The translations under genes and the position numbers were made by a program. The notes beneath the pieces are model-generated. The model saw only the letters and a program-made list of their open reading frames with translations, searched no databases and had not been told where the DNA came from. This document shows, piece after piece, positions 6,768-15,605 of a DNA stretch of 64,000 nt (positions within the stretch are counted from its first letter, which is position 1; every line of letters begins with the position of its first letter). This DNA comes from Butyrivibrio sp. M55 (lineage in GTDB: Bacteria; Bacillota; Clostridia; Lachnospirales; Lachnospiraceae): assembly GCF_900116865.1 (NCBI RefSeq), contig NZ_FPCD01000010.1:1-64000 (forward strand). The letters run 5' to 3'.

Positions 6768-8141
6768 TTAATCCCTGTCCTTCATATCCATATAGCCCTT
6801 TCTGGGCTCGATTGCCATATATGCAGGACGTATGATCTTGCCGTTATTGGCAAGCTCTTCCATTCGGTGAGCACTCCATCCGACTATTCTCGCCATAGCA
6901 AAAATTGTAGGATAAAGCTCCTCAGGAAGCCCAAGCATACGATACACAAATCCTGAATAGAAGTCAACATTCGCACTTACACCTTTATACATAGTGCGCT
7001 GTCCGCTGATGATCTGCGGAGCAAGCTTCTCAACAAGCTCATACAATTTGAGCTCATCCTCACGGCCTTTTTCTATCGCAAGTTTCTCAACAAAGCTCTT
7101 TAATACCATAGCTCTCGGGTCTGACTTGGAATAAATGGCATGTCCGATACCGTAAATAAGTCCCGCCTTATCAAAGGCCTCCTTATTAAGAATCTTCTTA
7201 AGGTATGTGGCAACCTCTTCCTCATCTTCCCAATTCTTTACATTGGCTTCAATATCATCAAACATGTGCACAACCTTGATGTTGGCACCACCGTGTCTGG
7301 GTCCCTTAAGTGAACCGATTGCAGCTGCGATAACCGAATATGTATCGGTCATACTTGAGCTTACTACGTGTGTTGTAAAAGATGAATTGTTACCGCCGCC
7401 GTGTTCCATATGAAGCACAAGGCAGATATCAAGAAGTTTTGCCTCAAGCTCTGTGTACTTACAGTCAGGTCTTAATAAGTATAAGATTGTCTCCGCTGTA
7501 GACAGTTCCTCAAGAGGAGGATGAATAAAAAGCGTATTCCCCTCGTGATAATGATTGTAAGCCTGATACCCGTATATTGATAAAAGCGGGAACAAACTTA
7601 TAAGCTGAAGGCTCTGCCTCAGTACATTCGGAAGTGATGTATCATCCGCAAGATCATCGTAAGAATAAAGTGTAAGGACACTTCTTGCAAGTGTATTCAT
7701 CATATCCCTGCTAGGCGCCTTCATGATTATATCTCTTACAAAACTTGTGGGAAGACTTCTGTAAAATCCAAGAAGTCTGTTAAAATCACCAAGTTCTTCT
7801 TTATTCGGAAGCTTATCAAAAAGAAGCAGGTAAGCACATTCCTCAAAAGCAAATCTGTTGTCATCCGATGCAGCCTTTATGAGTTGTTTTACATCATATC
7901 CTCTAAAGTACAGTTCACCGTCCTTTGGAATGCTCTGTCCGTCTCTTTCTTCCTTTGCAACAATTTCTGAAATACGTGTAAGGCCTGTAAGTACGCCTTT
8001 TCCGTTTAAATCTCTAAGTCCTCTTTTTACGTCATACTTGACAAAAAGCTCATTTTCTATCTGATCAGCAGCTTCTGACAGTTTGGCAAGCTCAACTATC
8101 TCAGGTGTGTTTTCAGAGTAAATATTCTTTCCGTTTTCCAT
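6768..8141 (-). CDS. gltA: citrate synthase (citrate/2-methylcitrate synthase family)
   Basis: Condenses acetyl-CoA with oxaloacetate, here presumably feeding 2-oxoglutarate and glutamate synthesis in an anaerobe with a partial TCA cycle. The 457-residue protein has the catalytic triad: His in MEHGGGNNSS, His in YGIGHAIY and Asp in NVDFYSG, plus the substrate Arg region in ISGQRTMYKG. A 2-methylcitrate role cannot be excluded. ATG at 8141 has GGAGG five bases before it; a GTG two codons earlier overlaps that site and is not preferred. The gene sits between thrC (41-base gap) and deoC (14-base gap). Confidence 0.92.
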   Translation of the reverse strand: MENGKNIYSENTPEIVELAKLSEAADQIENELFVKYDVKRGLRDLNGKGVLTGLTRISEIVAKEERDGQSIPKDGELYFRGYDVKQLIKAASDDNRFAFEECAYLLLFDKLPNKEELGDFNRLLGFYRSLPTSFVRDIIMKAPSRDMMNTLARSVLTLYSYDDLADDTSLPNVLRQSLQLISLFPLLSIYGYQAYNHYHEGNTLFIHPPLEELSTAETILYLLRPDCKYTELEAKLLDICLVLHMEHGGGNNSSFTTHVVSSSMTDTYSVIAAAIGSLKGPRHGGANIKVVHMFDDIEANVKNWEDEEEVATYLKKILNKEAFDKAGLIYGIGHAIYSKSDPRAMVLKSFVEKLAIEKGREDELKLYELVEKLAPQIISGQRTMYKGVSANVDFYSGFVYRMLGLPEELYPTIFAMARIVGWSAHRMEELANNGKIIRPAYMAIEPRKGYMDMKDRD

Positions 8142-8181
8142 CCGCACCTCCGTTTAAGCATTTTTATATAAAATGTTTGAA

Positions 8182-9675
8182 TCAAAGACCGAGGAATTCT
8201 TTTACTGCACCTTCCATCTCAGTCTTATCCACAACTTTCTTGTGTCTTATCTCAGCGGTTCTGATTGAAGATACCGCCTCGGGGATCTTAACCTTTGAAA
8301 CCTCGGAGAGTTCGTCTGCAAGTTCGAAATCTCCCTTGGAATCATCCCCTTTGCCAAGAGCGTTCATTACGCTTCTTGTGAATTTGAAGGGACTTGCGGT
8401 TGATGCTATTACTGTAGGTGTCTTATCGCCCGTCTCTTCTATATATTTGCTGTATACCGCACTGGCTACAGCTGTATGTGTATCCATAAGATAACCTGTC
8501 TTGTCGAATATCATTCTGATAGTGTCAAATGTCTCCTGCTCTGACGCATATCCGCCAAAGAAGTCAACAAGCTTTGATCTCATATCATCTGTTATCTCAT
8601 ACTTTCCGTCCTTAGAGAGCTTGCCCATGTACTCAGCATCAGCTGCGGCATTATCGCCGGAAATATGATAAATGAGTCTCTCAAGGTTTGAAGAAATAAG
8701 AATATCCATTGAAGGTGAAGCTGTAAGCACAAATTCACGATTTCTGTCATATTCTCCCGTTTTAAAGAAGTCGAAAAGCACCTTGTTTGAATTTGATGCG
8801 CAGATAAGCTTTCCGATGGGCACACCCATGTTCTTAGCGTAGTATGCGGCAAGAATATTACCGAAGTTACCTGTAGGTACAACTACATTGATAGGATCGC
8901 CGTCTGCAATCCTTCCCTCTTTCAAAAGTTTTGCATAAGAGTATACGTAATATACGATCTGGGGAACCAAACGTCCAATATTGATGGAGTTTGCAGATGA
9001 GAACTGGAATCCCTTCTCATCCATCTCTTTTGCAAGCTTTTCATCTGTAAAGAGCTTCTTTACTCCTGTCTGAGCATCGTCGAAGTTTCCTTCGATACCG
9101 ATAACACATGTGTTGTCACCCTTCTGTGTTACCATCTGCTGTTCCTGGATGGGGCTTACGCCGTGCTTAGGATAAAAAACTATGATCCTTGTGCCCGGAA
9201 CATCCGCAAATCCTGCAAGAGCAGCCTTTCCCGTATCTCCGCTTGTTGCAGTAAGGATAACGATCTCGTTCTTTGCGTTATTCTTCTTTGCTGCCGTAGT
9301 CATGAGATATGGAAGGATTGAAAGTGCCATATCCTTAAAAGCAATAGTTGCGCCGTGGTACAGTTCAAGATAGAAAGCACCGTCTGCCTCTGAAATCGGA
9401 GCTATTTCTTTTGTATCGAACTTTGAATCATATGCATGTGAAATGCAATACTTAAGCTCTTCCTCTGTATAATCGGTAAGAAGAAGTCTCATTACCTCAT
9501 ATGCAGTACCCTGATAATCGAGCTGTGCAATCTCTCTTAAAGTCTTTTCAAGATGCGGTATATGATCAGGGACATACAAACCTCCGTCCGGTGCGAGTCC
9601 TCTGAGAATTGCTTCTGAAGCCTTAATATTACCCTGTGCTCCTCTGGTGCTACTGTACAAAACTTCCTTTGCCAT
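8182..9675 (-). CDS. thrC: threonine synthase
   Basis: PLP-dependent conversion of O-phosphohomoserine to threonine. The 497-residue length matches the long, yeast/clostridial-type enzyme. Seen: N-terminal STRGAQGNIKASEAILRGLA, the PLP-binding Lys in IAFKDMALSILPYL (about residue 113), the substrate/phosphate-binding TATSGDTGKAAL, and PTGNFGNILAAYYAK. ATG at 9675 has GAGGAG upstream. It heads a minus-strand run with citrate synthase and deoC. No riboswitch or T-box was found in the 106 bases before it, which it shares with the divergent AP2-like gene. Confidence 0.95.
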   Translation of the reverse strand: MAKEVLYSSTRGAQGNIKASEAILRGLAPDGGLYVPDHIPHLEKTLREIAQLDYQGTAYEVMRLLLTDYTEEELKYCISHAYDSKFDTKEIAPISEADGAFYLELYHGATIAFKDMALSILPYLMTTAAKKNNAKNEIVILTATSGDTGKAALAGFADVPGTRIIVFYPKHGVSPIQEQQMVTQKGDNTCVIGIEGNFDDAQTGVKKLFTDEKLAKEMDEKGFQFSSANSINIGRLVPQIVYYVYSYAKLLKEGRIADGDPINVVVPTGNFGNILAAYYAKNMGVPIGKLICASNSNKVLFDFFKTGEYDRNREFVLTASPSMDILISSNLERLIYHISGDNAAADAEYMGKLSKDGKYEITDDMRSKLVDFFGGYASEQETFDTIRMIFDKTGYLMDTHTAVASAVYSKYIEETGDKTPTVIASTASPFKFTRSVMNALGKGDDSKGDFELADELSEVSKVKIPEAVSSIRTAEIRHKKVVDKTEMEGAVKEFLGL

Positions 9676-9781
9676 TGCTTTTACTCCTCTTTTGTTGATA
9701 CAATATTTAAAAATAAATGATTTAAGGACAAAAAAATAGAGCCCTTAAGTTAAAATTATAACATACAAACCGGGGGATTGT

Positions 9782-10579
9782 GTGAAAAAAAATAATTCAA
9801 TAGGTGTTTACGAGACAACTTTAAAAGATGGAACTCCTTCCTTCAGGGCTTCCATAACATATTGCGGAAAACACATCGCACTTGGCTCTTTCCCAAGCAG
9901 GAAGGACGCTTCCAAAGTTTACCACGAAGCAAAACGAGTGTTAAATCGTTTATCTGTAGATATCGAATCGTACAAGCCATCCATGACTCTTCCCTTCGAA
10001 AAATTTGTTTCGCTAATAAATTACCGCGATAAAGGGATGTATATTGCCAATCCGATCTATTTGGAAAAAAAATATTTCACTTATTACCTTTCAAAAGATG
10101 AAAAATTAAAATTCGACATAGACGATCTCTTCTACTATTCATCTCACAAAATAATGAGAAGAGGCTCGCATCTGTTTGTTGCAGACTACGGAAGTCAGCT
10201 TTCCGTCCTTCAAAGGTACGGAATCAACAGCTATTCGGTAAGAGGACGTGACTACCGCTTTGCCAACGACGATCCGACAGACCTTAGATATGAAAATATA
10301 ATCATTCTCAACAGATATCGCGGTGTAAGACAGTTTGCGGAAAAAGGCTTTGTCCGCTACAAAGCCGTGATCCACGTAAAAAGCAACTATGTCATCGGCA
10401 AATACAACAGCGAGGCCGAAGCTGCCATCGCATACAACAAAGCCGCCGATATTCTTCTTAAAAACGGCATAAAAAAGAACTTCTCGGTAAACTATGTAGA
10501 AGATCTCACACCGTCGCAATATGCCGACATATACCACAGAACAAAGATTTCCGACAAAATTTACGGGCTGAAGGTTTAA
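9782..10579 (+). CDS. AP2-like DNA-binding protein with degenerate HNH-like core
   Basis: A cytosolic 265-residue protein. Two AP2/ERF-like segments are visible: residues about 7-55 (GVYETTLKDGTPSFRASI, then LGSFPSRKDASKVYHEA) and about 178-232 (YRGVRQFAEKGFVRYKAVI, then IGKYNSEAEAAIAYNKAA). Between them NDDPTDLRYENIIILN resembles the C-terminal half of HNH homing-endonuclease cores, but the His residues needed for catalysis are not in place. The likely role is sequence-specific DNA binding, perhaps a domesticated homing endonuclease. It uses GTG as start, with GGGGG five bases upstream. It is divergent from thrC and its stop lies inside a hairpin. Confidence 0.7.
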   Translation: MKKNNSIGVYETTLKDGTPSFRASITYCGKHIALGSFPSRKDASKVYHEAKRVLNRLSVDIESYKPSMTLPFEKFVSLINYRDKGMYIANPIYLEKKYFTYYLSKDEKLKFDIDDLFYYSSHKIMRRGSHLFVADYGSQLSVLQRYGINSYSVRGRDYRFANDDPTDLRYENIIILNRYRGVRQFAEKGFVRYKAVIHVKSNYVIGKYNSEAEAAIAYNKAADILLKNGIKKNFSVNYVEDLTPSQYADIYHRTKISDKIYGLKV

Positions 10580-10596
10580 ATTAACCTCCAGCCCGT
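10563..10596. terminator. bidirectional hairpin between the AP2-like gene and the bcsA-like gene
   Basis: ACGGGCTGAAGGTT (10563-10576) pairs with AACCTCCAGCCCGT (10583-10596) with one mismatch or bulge. The stop codon of the plus-strand gene (10577-10579) is in the loop. The minus-strand side has an AAATTTT run, so it most likely ends the long polysaccharide operon. Confidence 0.65.
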
Positions 10597-10625
10597 TATG
10601 GTGAATTGTGAAATTGATGGTAATC

Positions 10626-12932
10626 TTATACGTAATTCATCTCATCGAATACGATAAGTCTCTTCTTCTCATATTCTTTTATCATTCTGTCTTTTTCAAT
10701 CTGCTCAGCCTTAGCTTCGCCTCTGGCTATAGCATTGTTCTCAACAACAAAGTCAAGGAACTTGTGATATTTCTCTTTATCATTGATAATCTCCTGCATG
10801 TTGTTGATAGTATAGATGCAGTTCTCTCCGCGGCTCTTAAACTGGAATGTACAGTCAAAGATAACATCGTCAAAGAGCTTTATCATCATCTTCTTAGGTC
10901 CCTTAGGAATAGCAAGGTTGACGCATGCATAGTTGAAGTTCTTTACACGAACCTTGCTCTCTCCTTCTCCCAATACAGTTGCTTCATAGTTAAGAAGAAC
11001 TCTGGGATAGATTCTCTTCTGGAATGTAGGAGGATCAAGTCTCTTCTTTGTATTAAGCATGATATCGTCATAACTTCCGCTGTTCTTGATAATCTCTGAA
11101 GGAAGCGGAGGAATTCTGTTAAATACAAGGTTGAGCCAATCGTTGTAGCTTTCCTTGTAATCAATGATCTCCATTGCATAACGCCATGTGTTCTTGTGTC
11201 TCTTTACATAAACAAGCTTTGCAAGAACATTGGTATTGCAGTTTTCCCAGTTAAGACTTACAGGCACCATAGCCTCTTCATTGATATAGTAAGGCTTATC
11301 AAGCTGAACCGAAAGTCCTTCTTCAGATATATCAACCGTAGTACCCTGGATGTCTTCACCGTCAACAGTGAATGTGCAAGGCACTTCAAGAGGTATTCTC
11401 TCTGTTCTTCTGTACGCAACACGTCCGTCAATGAACAGAACAGCCATGATCATATAATACAGATTCATGATCATCCAGAATAAAACTACACCCGGACCAA
11501 ACGATGAACTGTCAAATATAACCACAATACATCTGAATATACCATAAACCGAAAGTGCAATAAGAAGCAGGAACGGTATCATGTAAAGCTCGTAGTGCTG
11601 CTTACCGCTGAGCTGGCTCTTCGCCGTAACCTTAAACTTCTTAAGCGTGATTCCGAAAGTCTCTAATGTTATGGGAAGAAGCATATAAGGGAACATAATA
11701 GTCTCATATATGCCCGTCCACTTATTGGAGCGGACGTTCCCTGAGAGCTGGCTAAGTGCAAGGTTCGACGTCAAGTACATCGGAAGCCAGAATGCCAAAA
11801 CCTGCGGCAGGGTACATTTGAATATTGTAAATCCGAAAACCGCGTACAAAATCGGAGATATCATGTACACAAGTCTTTTTACCGGTGAATACCAATACCA
11901 GATTGATGCCCAATAATTTAATTTTTGAGAAAGAGAAAGATCTTTCGCAGTATAAATGTGCATCTTTCTTCCGGTTGCAATAACGCCTCGTCCCCAACGT
12001 ATACGCTGCTGGATGAGGTTAGGAATATCTGTGGGCGAAAGACCCGAAGCCAAAGGATCGCTTGTTCCAAGGCAGACAAAGCCTGCTCTCTGGATCAGGA
12101 TACCTGTAGCAAAGTCCTCTGTAATAGCCTCTGTATAAAAACCTCCAATGCTCTCAAGAGCTTCCCTAGCAATAATAGTATTTGAGCCACCATAGATAAC
12201 ACTGTTACTCTTAGTTCTGGCAGCCTGAATATCCTTGTAGAAATAGTCCTGTTCGTTCGGAATTCTGTTCTCTGAGAAAAGATTGAACTGGAACAGGTCA
12301 GGATTGTAAAAGTTCTGAGGAGACTGGATAAAGCCGATCTTTACCTTTTCTTCCTCACTCTTTCCTTCGTTCTTCATCTCCGCATCAACAAGATACGGTA
12401 CGAGCTGCATAAGGAACCTCTTCTGAGGTATCATGTCAGCATCGAATGTAACAACGTAAGGTGATGTTGAATTTGCAAGAGCATGGTTAAGGTTACCTGC
12501 CTTTGCTCCAATATTATTGGCACGCTTGAGATAGTTTACGCCCATTTTCTTGGCAAGCTCTTCCATCTCAGGTCTTCTGTTATCATCGCACAGATAAACA
12601 TGCACCTTACTCTTATCGGGATAATCCATGTTTTTACAGCCGTTGATAGTCTTGTATAAAAGCTCAGGCTCCTCACTGTATGTAGAAATATATACATCTA
12701 TATGAGGAAATCTCTCCTTAGGAACATCCGGAACCTTGTAATTGTGGTCCGTGTGCATGTTCATAAAGTGAATAAGAGCTTCCACCATACCAAGTGCTTC
12801 AAAAACAAGGAGAATAACACCGCATACTACAGATAGTGCGCCTGCTCCGAACGGAATTGTAAAAAATATACGCCAGAACAGATACAGCACTGAAAAAAAT
12901 GTATTTATCCAAAAGCAAATTTTAATCTTCAT
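10626..12932 (-). CDS. BcsA-like family 2 glycosyltransferase with PilZ domain
   Basis: A membrane-embedded processive glycosyltransferase, likely making a beta-linked exopolysaccharide such as cellulose or a relative. The 768-residue protein has two N-terminal helices, a GT2 domain with IDVYISTYSEEPELL, VTFDADM (about residue 163) and the processivity motif QQRIRWGRG (about 307), then about five to six helices. A PilZ domain follows with RRTER (about 504) and DISEEG (about 530), the RxxxR and DxSxxG c-di-GMP-binding signatures. A C-terminal region of about 150 residues is unassigned. The start at 12932 overlaps the previous gene by 11 bases, with GGAG upstream, so translation is probably coupled. 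No bcsB homologue is present. Confidence 0.88.
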   Translation of the reverse strand: MKIKICFWINTFFSVLYLFWRIFFTIPFGAGALSVVCGVILLVFEALGMVEALIHFMNMHTDHNYKVPDVPKERFPHIDVYISTYSEEPELLYKTINGCKNMDYPDKSKVHVYLCDDNRRPEMEELAKKMGVNYLKRANNIGAKAGNLNHALANSTSPYVVTFDADMIPQKRFLMQLVPYLVDAEMKNEGKSEEEKVKIGFIQSPQNFYNPDLFQFNLFSENRIPNEQDYFYKDIQAARTKSNSVIYGGSNTIIAREALESIGGFYTEAITEDFATGILIQRAGFVCLGTSDPLASGLSPTDIPNLIQQRIRWGRGVIATGRKMHIYTAKDLSLSQKLNYWASIWYWYSPVKRLVYMISPILYAVFGFTIFKCTLPQVLAFWLPMYLTSNLALSQLSGNVRSNKWTGIYETIMFPYMLLPITLETFGITLKKFKVTAKSQLSGKQHYELYMIPFLLLIALSVYGIFRCIVVIFDSSSFGPGVVLFWMIMNLYYMIMAVLFIDGRVAYRRTERIPLEVPCTFTVDGEDIQGTTVDISEEGLSVQLDKPYYINEEAMVPVSLNWENCNTNVLAKLVYVKRHKNTWRYAMEIIDYKESYNDWLNLVFNRIPPLPSEIIKNSGSYDDIMLNTKKRLDPPTFQKRIYPRVLLNYEATVLGEGESKVRVKNFNYACVNLAIPKGPKKMMIKLFDDVIFDCTFQFKSRGENCIYTINNMQEIINDKEKYHKFLDFVVENNAIARGEAKAEQIEKDRMIKEYEKKRLIVFDEMNYV

Positions 12933-14154
12933 AATTGTTATCTCCGCGGAAGAATTTGAATGCATCTTCTTCAATGTTATGAGGATAATACTCAACTATA
13001 AGATAATCGTATTTTTCCCCGCTTTCATACTGTTTCTTAATATATTCACCGACATTAATATCATCCATCTTTTCCAAAGACCAGATGGCATCGATCTTAC
13101 TGCACAAAGGAGCCATAAAAGGAATAACAGGTCCGAAATATGAATCCCTTATCATAAGCACACTGGGGCCGTCAGGATTATCGAGATTCTCGATATTTTC
13201 AAGGTTTGTAACCTGATCGACATAGAGTGAATACTGTGAATCCACATAATAATCGATATCAGGATTAAGAACCTCCATATTCAAAAGAGTATCCGAATAC
13301 GATCCTTCCAATGTCTCTTCATCATTCATTATATAGGTTCTCTTATAATGACCTTCGAAATTAGGAAGATATGCTTCAAAATCCTCAAGTCCGGAATAAA
13401 TAATACCGGCATCTCTACCCATAGATCCAAGCATATGGCCTTCAAATTTCTGCTTCTTATATGCCTTATCTGACAGGTAATATCCTGTAGGATCAAGGTT
13501 TGCTCCATATCTGTCATTAAGTTCATTGACCACTATCTTTGTTCCTTCAAAAGCTGCCGGAACGGTCCAGTGGTGGTCGGTCTTAAAGAACGCCTCTTTA
13601 TAAGGAATGTCACTACTTGGTATATATTCACCAAGATTTATATTTGGTACGCCGAGTCTGTTGAGATATATCATCATCTCTAAGGTATCTTCTGTAGGGT
13701 CGTTTACAGGTGTTCCTGTTTTAAAATCAGAATACTGCCTGTGGTACTTGGATGGTGCCATGACAAAGAGCACCTTTGTACCATACTTCTCTACATAATT
13801 CTGTAATTTCTTAACTCTGAGTGCACACTCAAAGATATTTTTTTCTTCATCACGATAGAATGCCGAGTAATAAAGAAAACCGTTTTTATCTTTGACAAGC
13901 TCAAAATTATTAAATTCATCTTTGCCCAAAAGCTTCTGCGTTAAACCGTATGCTTCAACGAACTTAGTCTTCTCATAGACTCCGTCCTGCATAACGCTTT
14001 CATACTCTTTCGGAAGCTTTTGAGGCTCATTTAAATGTTTATCTGTTTCTTTTATAAAAGTATCTTTATTTGTGTAAATATTTACGGCACTAAACGCAAA
14101 CATAGCCAGCAGGAAAACTACCGCAAATATTCTCTTTTTTACGAAATATTTCAT
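12922..14154 (-). CDS. DHHW family (AlgX/AlgJ-like) SGNH-hydrolase-like protein
   Basis: An extracytoplasmic, membrane-anchored protein expected to work with the MBOAT protein encoded just upstream in polysaccharide O-acetylation. A signal-anchor helix covers about residues 8-26 (IFAVVFLLAMFAFSAVNIY). The family signature KTDHHWTVPAAF lies near residue 195, and VLFVMAPSKYHRQYSDF resembles the strand preceding it in AlgJ/DltD-type proteins. SVLMIRDSYFGPVIPFM may carry the nucleophile Ser (GDSY-type block). It begins 14 bases after the MBOAT stop and overlaps the glycosyltransferase start by 11 bases. The acetyl group is inferred from the family. Confidence 0.85.
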   Translation of the reverse strand: MKYFVKKRIFAVVFLLAMFAFSAVNIYTNKDTFIKETDKHLNEPQKLPKEYESVMQDGVYEKTKFVEAYGLTQKLLGKDEFNNFELVKDKNGFLYYSAFYRDEEKNIFECALRVKKLQNYVEKYGTKVLFVMAPSKYHRQYSDFKTGTPVNDPTEDTLEMMIYLNRLGVPNINLGEYIPSSDIPYKEAFFKTDHHWTVPAAFEGTKIVVNELNDRYGANLDPTGYYLSDKAYKKQKFEGHMLGSMGRDAGIIYSGLEDFEAYLPNFEGHYKRTYIMNDEETLEGSYSDTLLNMEVLNPDIDYYVDSQYSLYVDQVTNLENIENLDNPDGPSVLMIRDSYFGPVIPFMAPLCSKIDAIWSLEKMDDINVGEYIKKQYESGEKYDYLIVEYYPHNIEEDAFKFFRGDNNYED

Positions 14155-14168
14155 GACGGCACCTTCCT

Positions 14169-15602
14169 TTAAAAGTTAAAGTAAATAAACGGATTGTAAC
14201 TTCCGATAACCAGATAACTTACACTGATTATGATCATAACCGACATAAGAACCGGATATGCGATTGAGTATATCTTATGAACAGCCGAATCCTCATGTGA
14301 ATGGAACCACTTGTTCATCATGGGAATAACAGGTGTTGAGAAAAGTATTCCCAAGATTAACGTAGGATAATACTCCCTGAGCATCATAACAGCAGTTGAA
14401 CTTAATATTCCGTTATTGTTAAGTCCGAACATATTAAGATAAAAACGTCCTGCCTGATATATATCATCCGCTCTGAAGATTACCCACTGGAAATTAACTA
14501 TCAGCAAAGTATACGCGTGCTTGATGAAAACATTATGTACTCGGTTGTCAAAGTCCAAAAGTCTCTCAAGAAGCTGCAGTACAAAGAAGAACATTCCCCA
14601 TATAATAAATGTCCAGTTTGCACCGTGCCAGATACCTGTAAGAAGCCATACAATAGCAAGGTTTCTAACCATGGTATCTCTGTTTGCAACTCTGTTTCCT
14701 CCGAGAGGAATATAAACATACTCTCTGAACCAGTCTGTCAAAGAGATATGCCAACGCTTCCAGAACTCTGAAACTGATCCTGCAATATACGGATAGTTGA
14801 AATTCTCTTTGAACTTAAATCCAAAACAGAGTCCGAGTCCAATCGCCATATCGGAATATGCAGAAAAGTCATAGTAAAGCTGCAACGAATAAGCAATTGA
14901 TCCAAGCCAAGCAAGTGTGGCGGGAACAGGAAGCTTATCGGTACCGATACGTGACCAGTTAAATACATTATCTGCAATCTGTCCAAAACTGTTGGCAAGG
15001 ATGATCTTCTTACCTACACCGACTGCAAAACGTGACAGTCCGAGAGAAATCTTATCAATACTGCTCTTTCTGTCTCTGATCTGCTCCGCAATAGTGTTGT
15101 ACTGTACAATAGGTCCCGCAATGAGCTGAGGGAAGAAAGCAACATAAAGTCCTACATAGAAAGGATTTTCTGCCTTTGTAACTCCTCTGTACACATCAAC
15201 AACGTATGAAAGCGCCTGGAACGTGAAGAACGAAATTCCTATAGGAAGTGCAATCTTAAATTCAGGCACCAGTCCCTTAAATGCACTATTCACGATTCCA
15301 AGAACGAATCCAAGGTATTTGAATACAAACAACACCGCGATATTTCCGACTATCGAAAAAATAAGCAGTCCTTTTTTTACTTTATTATCTTCAACCTTCT
15401 CAATAATGATCGCTATTATACTGTTAAACAGTATCGAACCGATCATAAGAAAAACATAAACAGGCTCTCCCCAGGCATAGAATAAAAGACTCGCAAATAA
15501 AAGCCATACATTCTGCATCATTCTTGAAAAAGAGAGCAAATAATATCCCAGAAATACTATCGGGAAGAAATACACCAAAAATGGTATGCTGGAAAATAAC
15601 AT
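14169..15602 (-). CDS. MBOAT family O-acyltransferase (AlgI/DltB-like)
   Basis: A polytopic membrane acyltransferase that moves acyl (usually acetyl) groups across the membrane to a polysaccharide. The 477 residues begin with LFSSIPFLVYFFPIVFLGYY, typical of AlgI-type proteins. The conserved block DFSAYSDMAIGLGLCFGFKF and SVSEFWKRWHISLTDWFR (first MBOAT His region) are visible, with the catalytic His in LTGIWHGANWTFIIWG. It lies three bases after the CotH-like gene stop and 14 bases before the DHHW gene. MBOAT plus DHHW is a standard pair for O-acetylation, so the operon's polymer is probably acetylated. Confidence 0.92.
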   Translation of the reverse strand: MLFSSIPFLVYFFPIVFLGYYLLSFSRMMQNVWLLFASLLFYAWGEPVYVFLMIGSILFNSIIAIIIEKVEDNKVKKGLLIFSIVGNIAVLFVFKYLGFVLGIVNSAFKGLVPEFKIALPIGISFFTFQALSYVVDVYRGVTKAENPFYVGLYVAFFPQLIAGPIVQYNTIAEQIRDRKSSIDKISLGLSRFAVGVGKKIILANSFGQIADNVFNWSRIGTDKLPVPATLAWLGSIAYSLQLYYDFSAYSDMAIGLGLCFGFKFKENFNYPYIAGSVSEFWKRWHISLTDWFREYVYIPLGGNRVANRDTMVRNLAIVWLLTGIWHGANWTFIIWGMFFFVLQLLERLLDFDNRVHNVFIKHAYTLLIVNFQWVIFRADDIYQAGRFYLNMFGLNNNGILSSTAVMMLREYYPTLILGILFSTPVIPMMNKWFHSHEDSAVHKIYSIAYPVLMSVMIIISVSYLVIGSYNPFIYFNF

Positions 15603-15605
15603 TCT

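Noticed and set aside
14501-14719. Short minus-strand frames inside the MBOAT and CotH genes
   Set aside because: They overlap a strongly supported gene in another frame and have no RBS.
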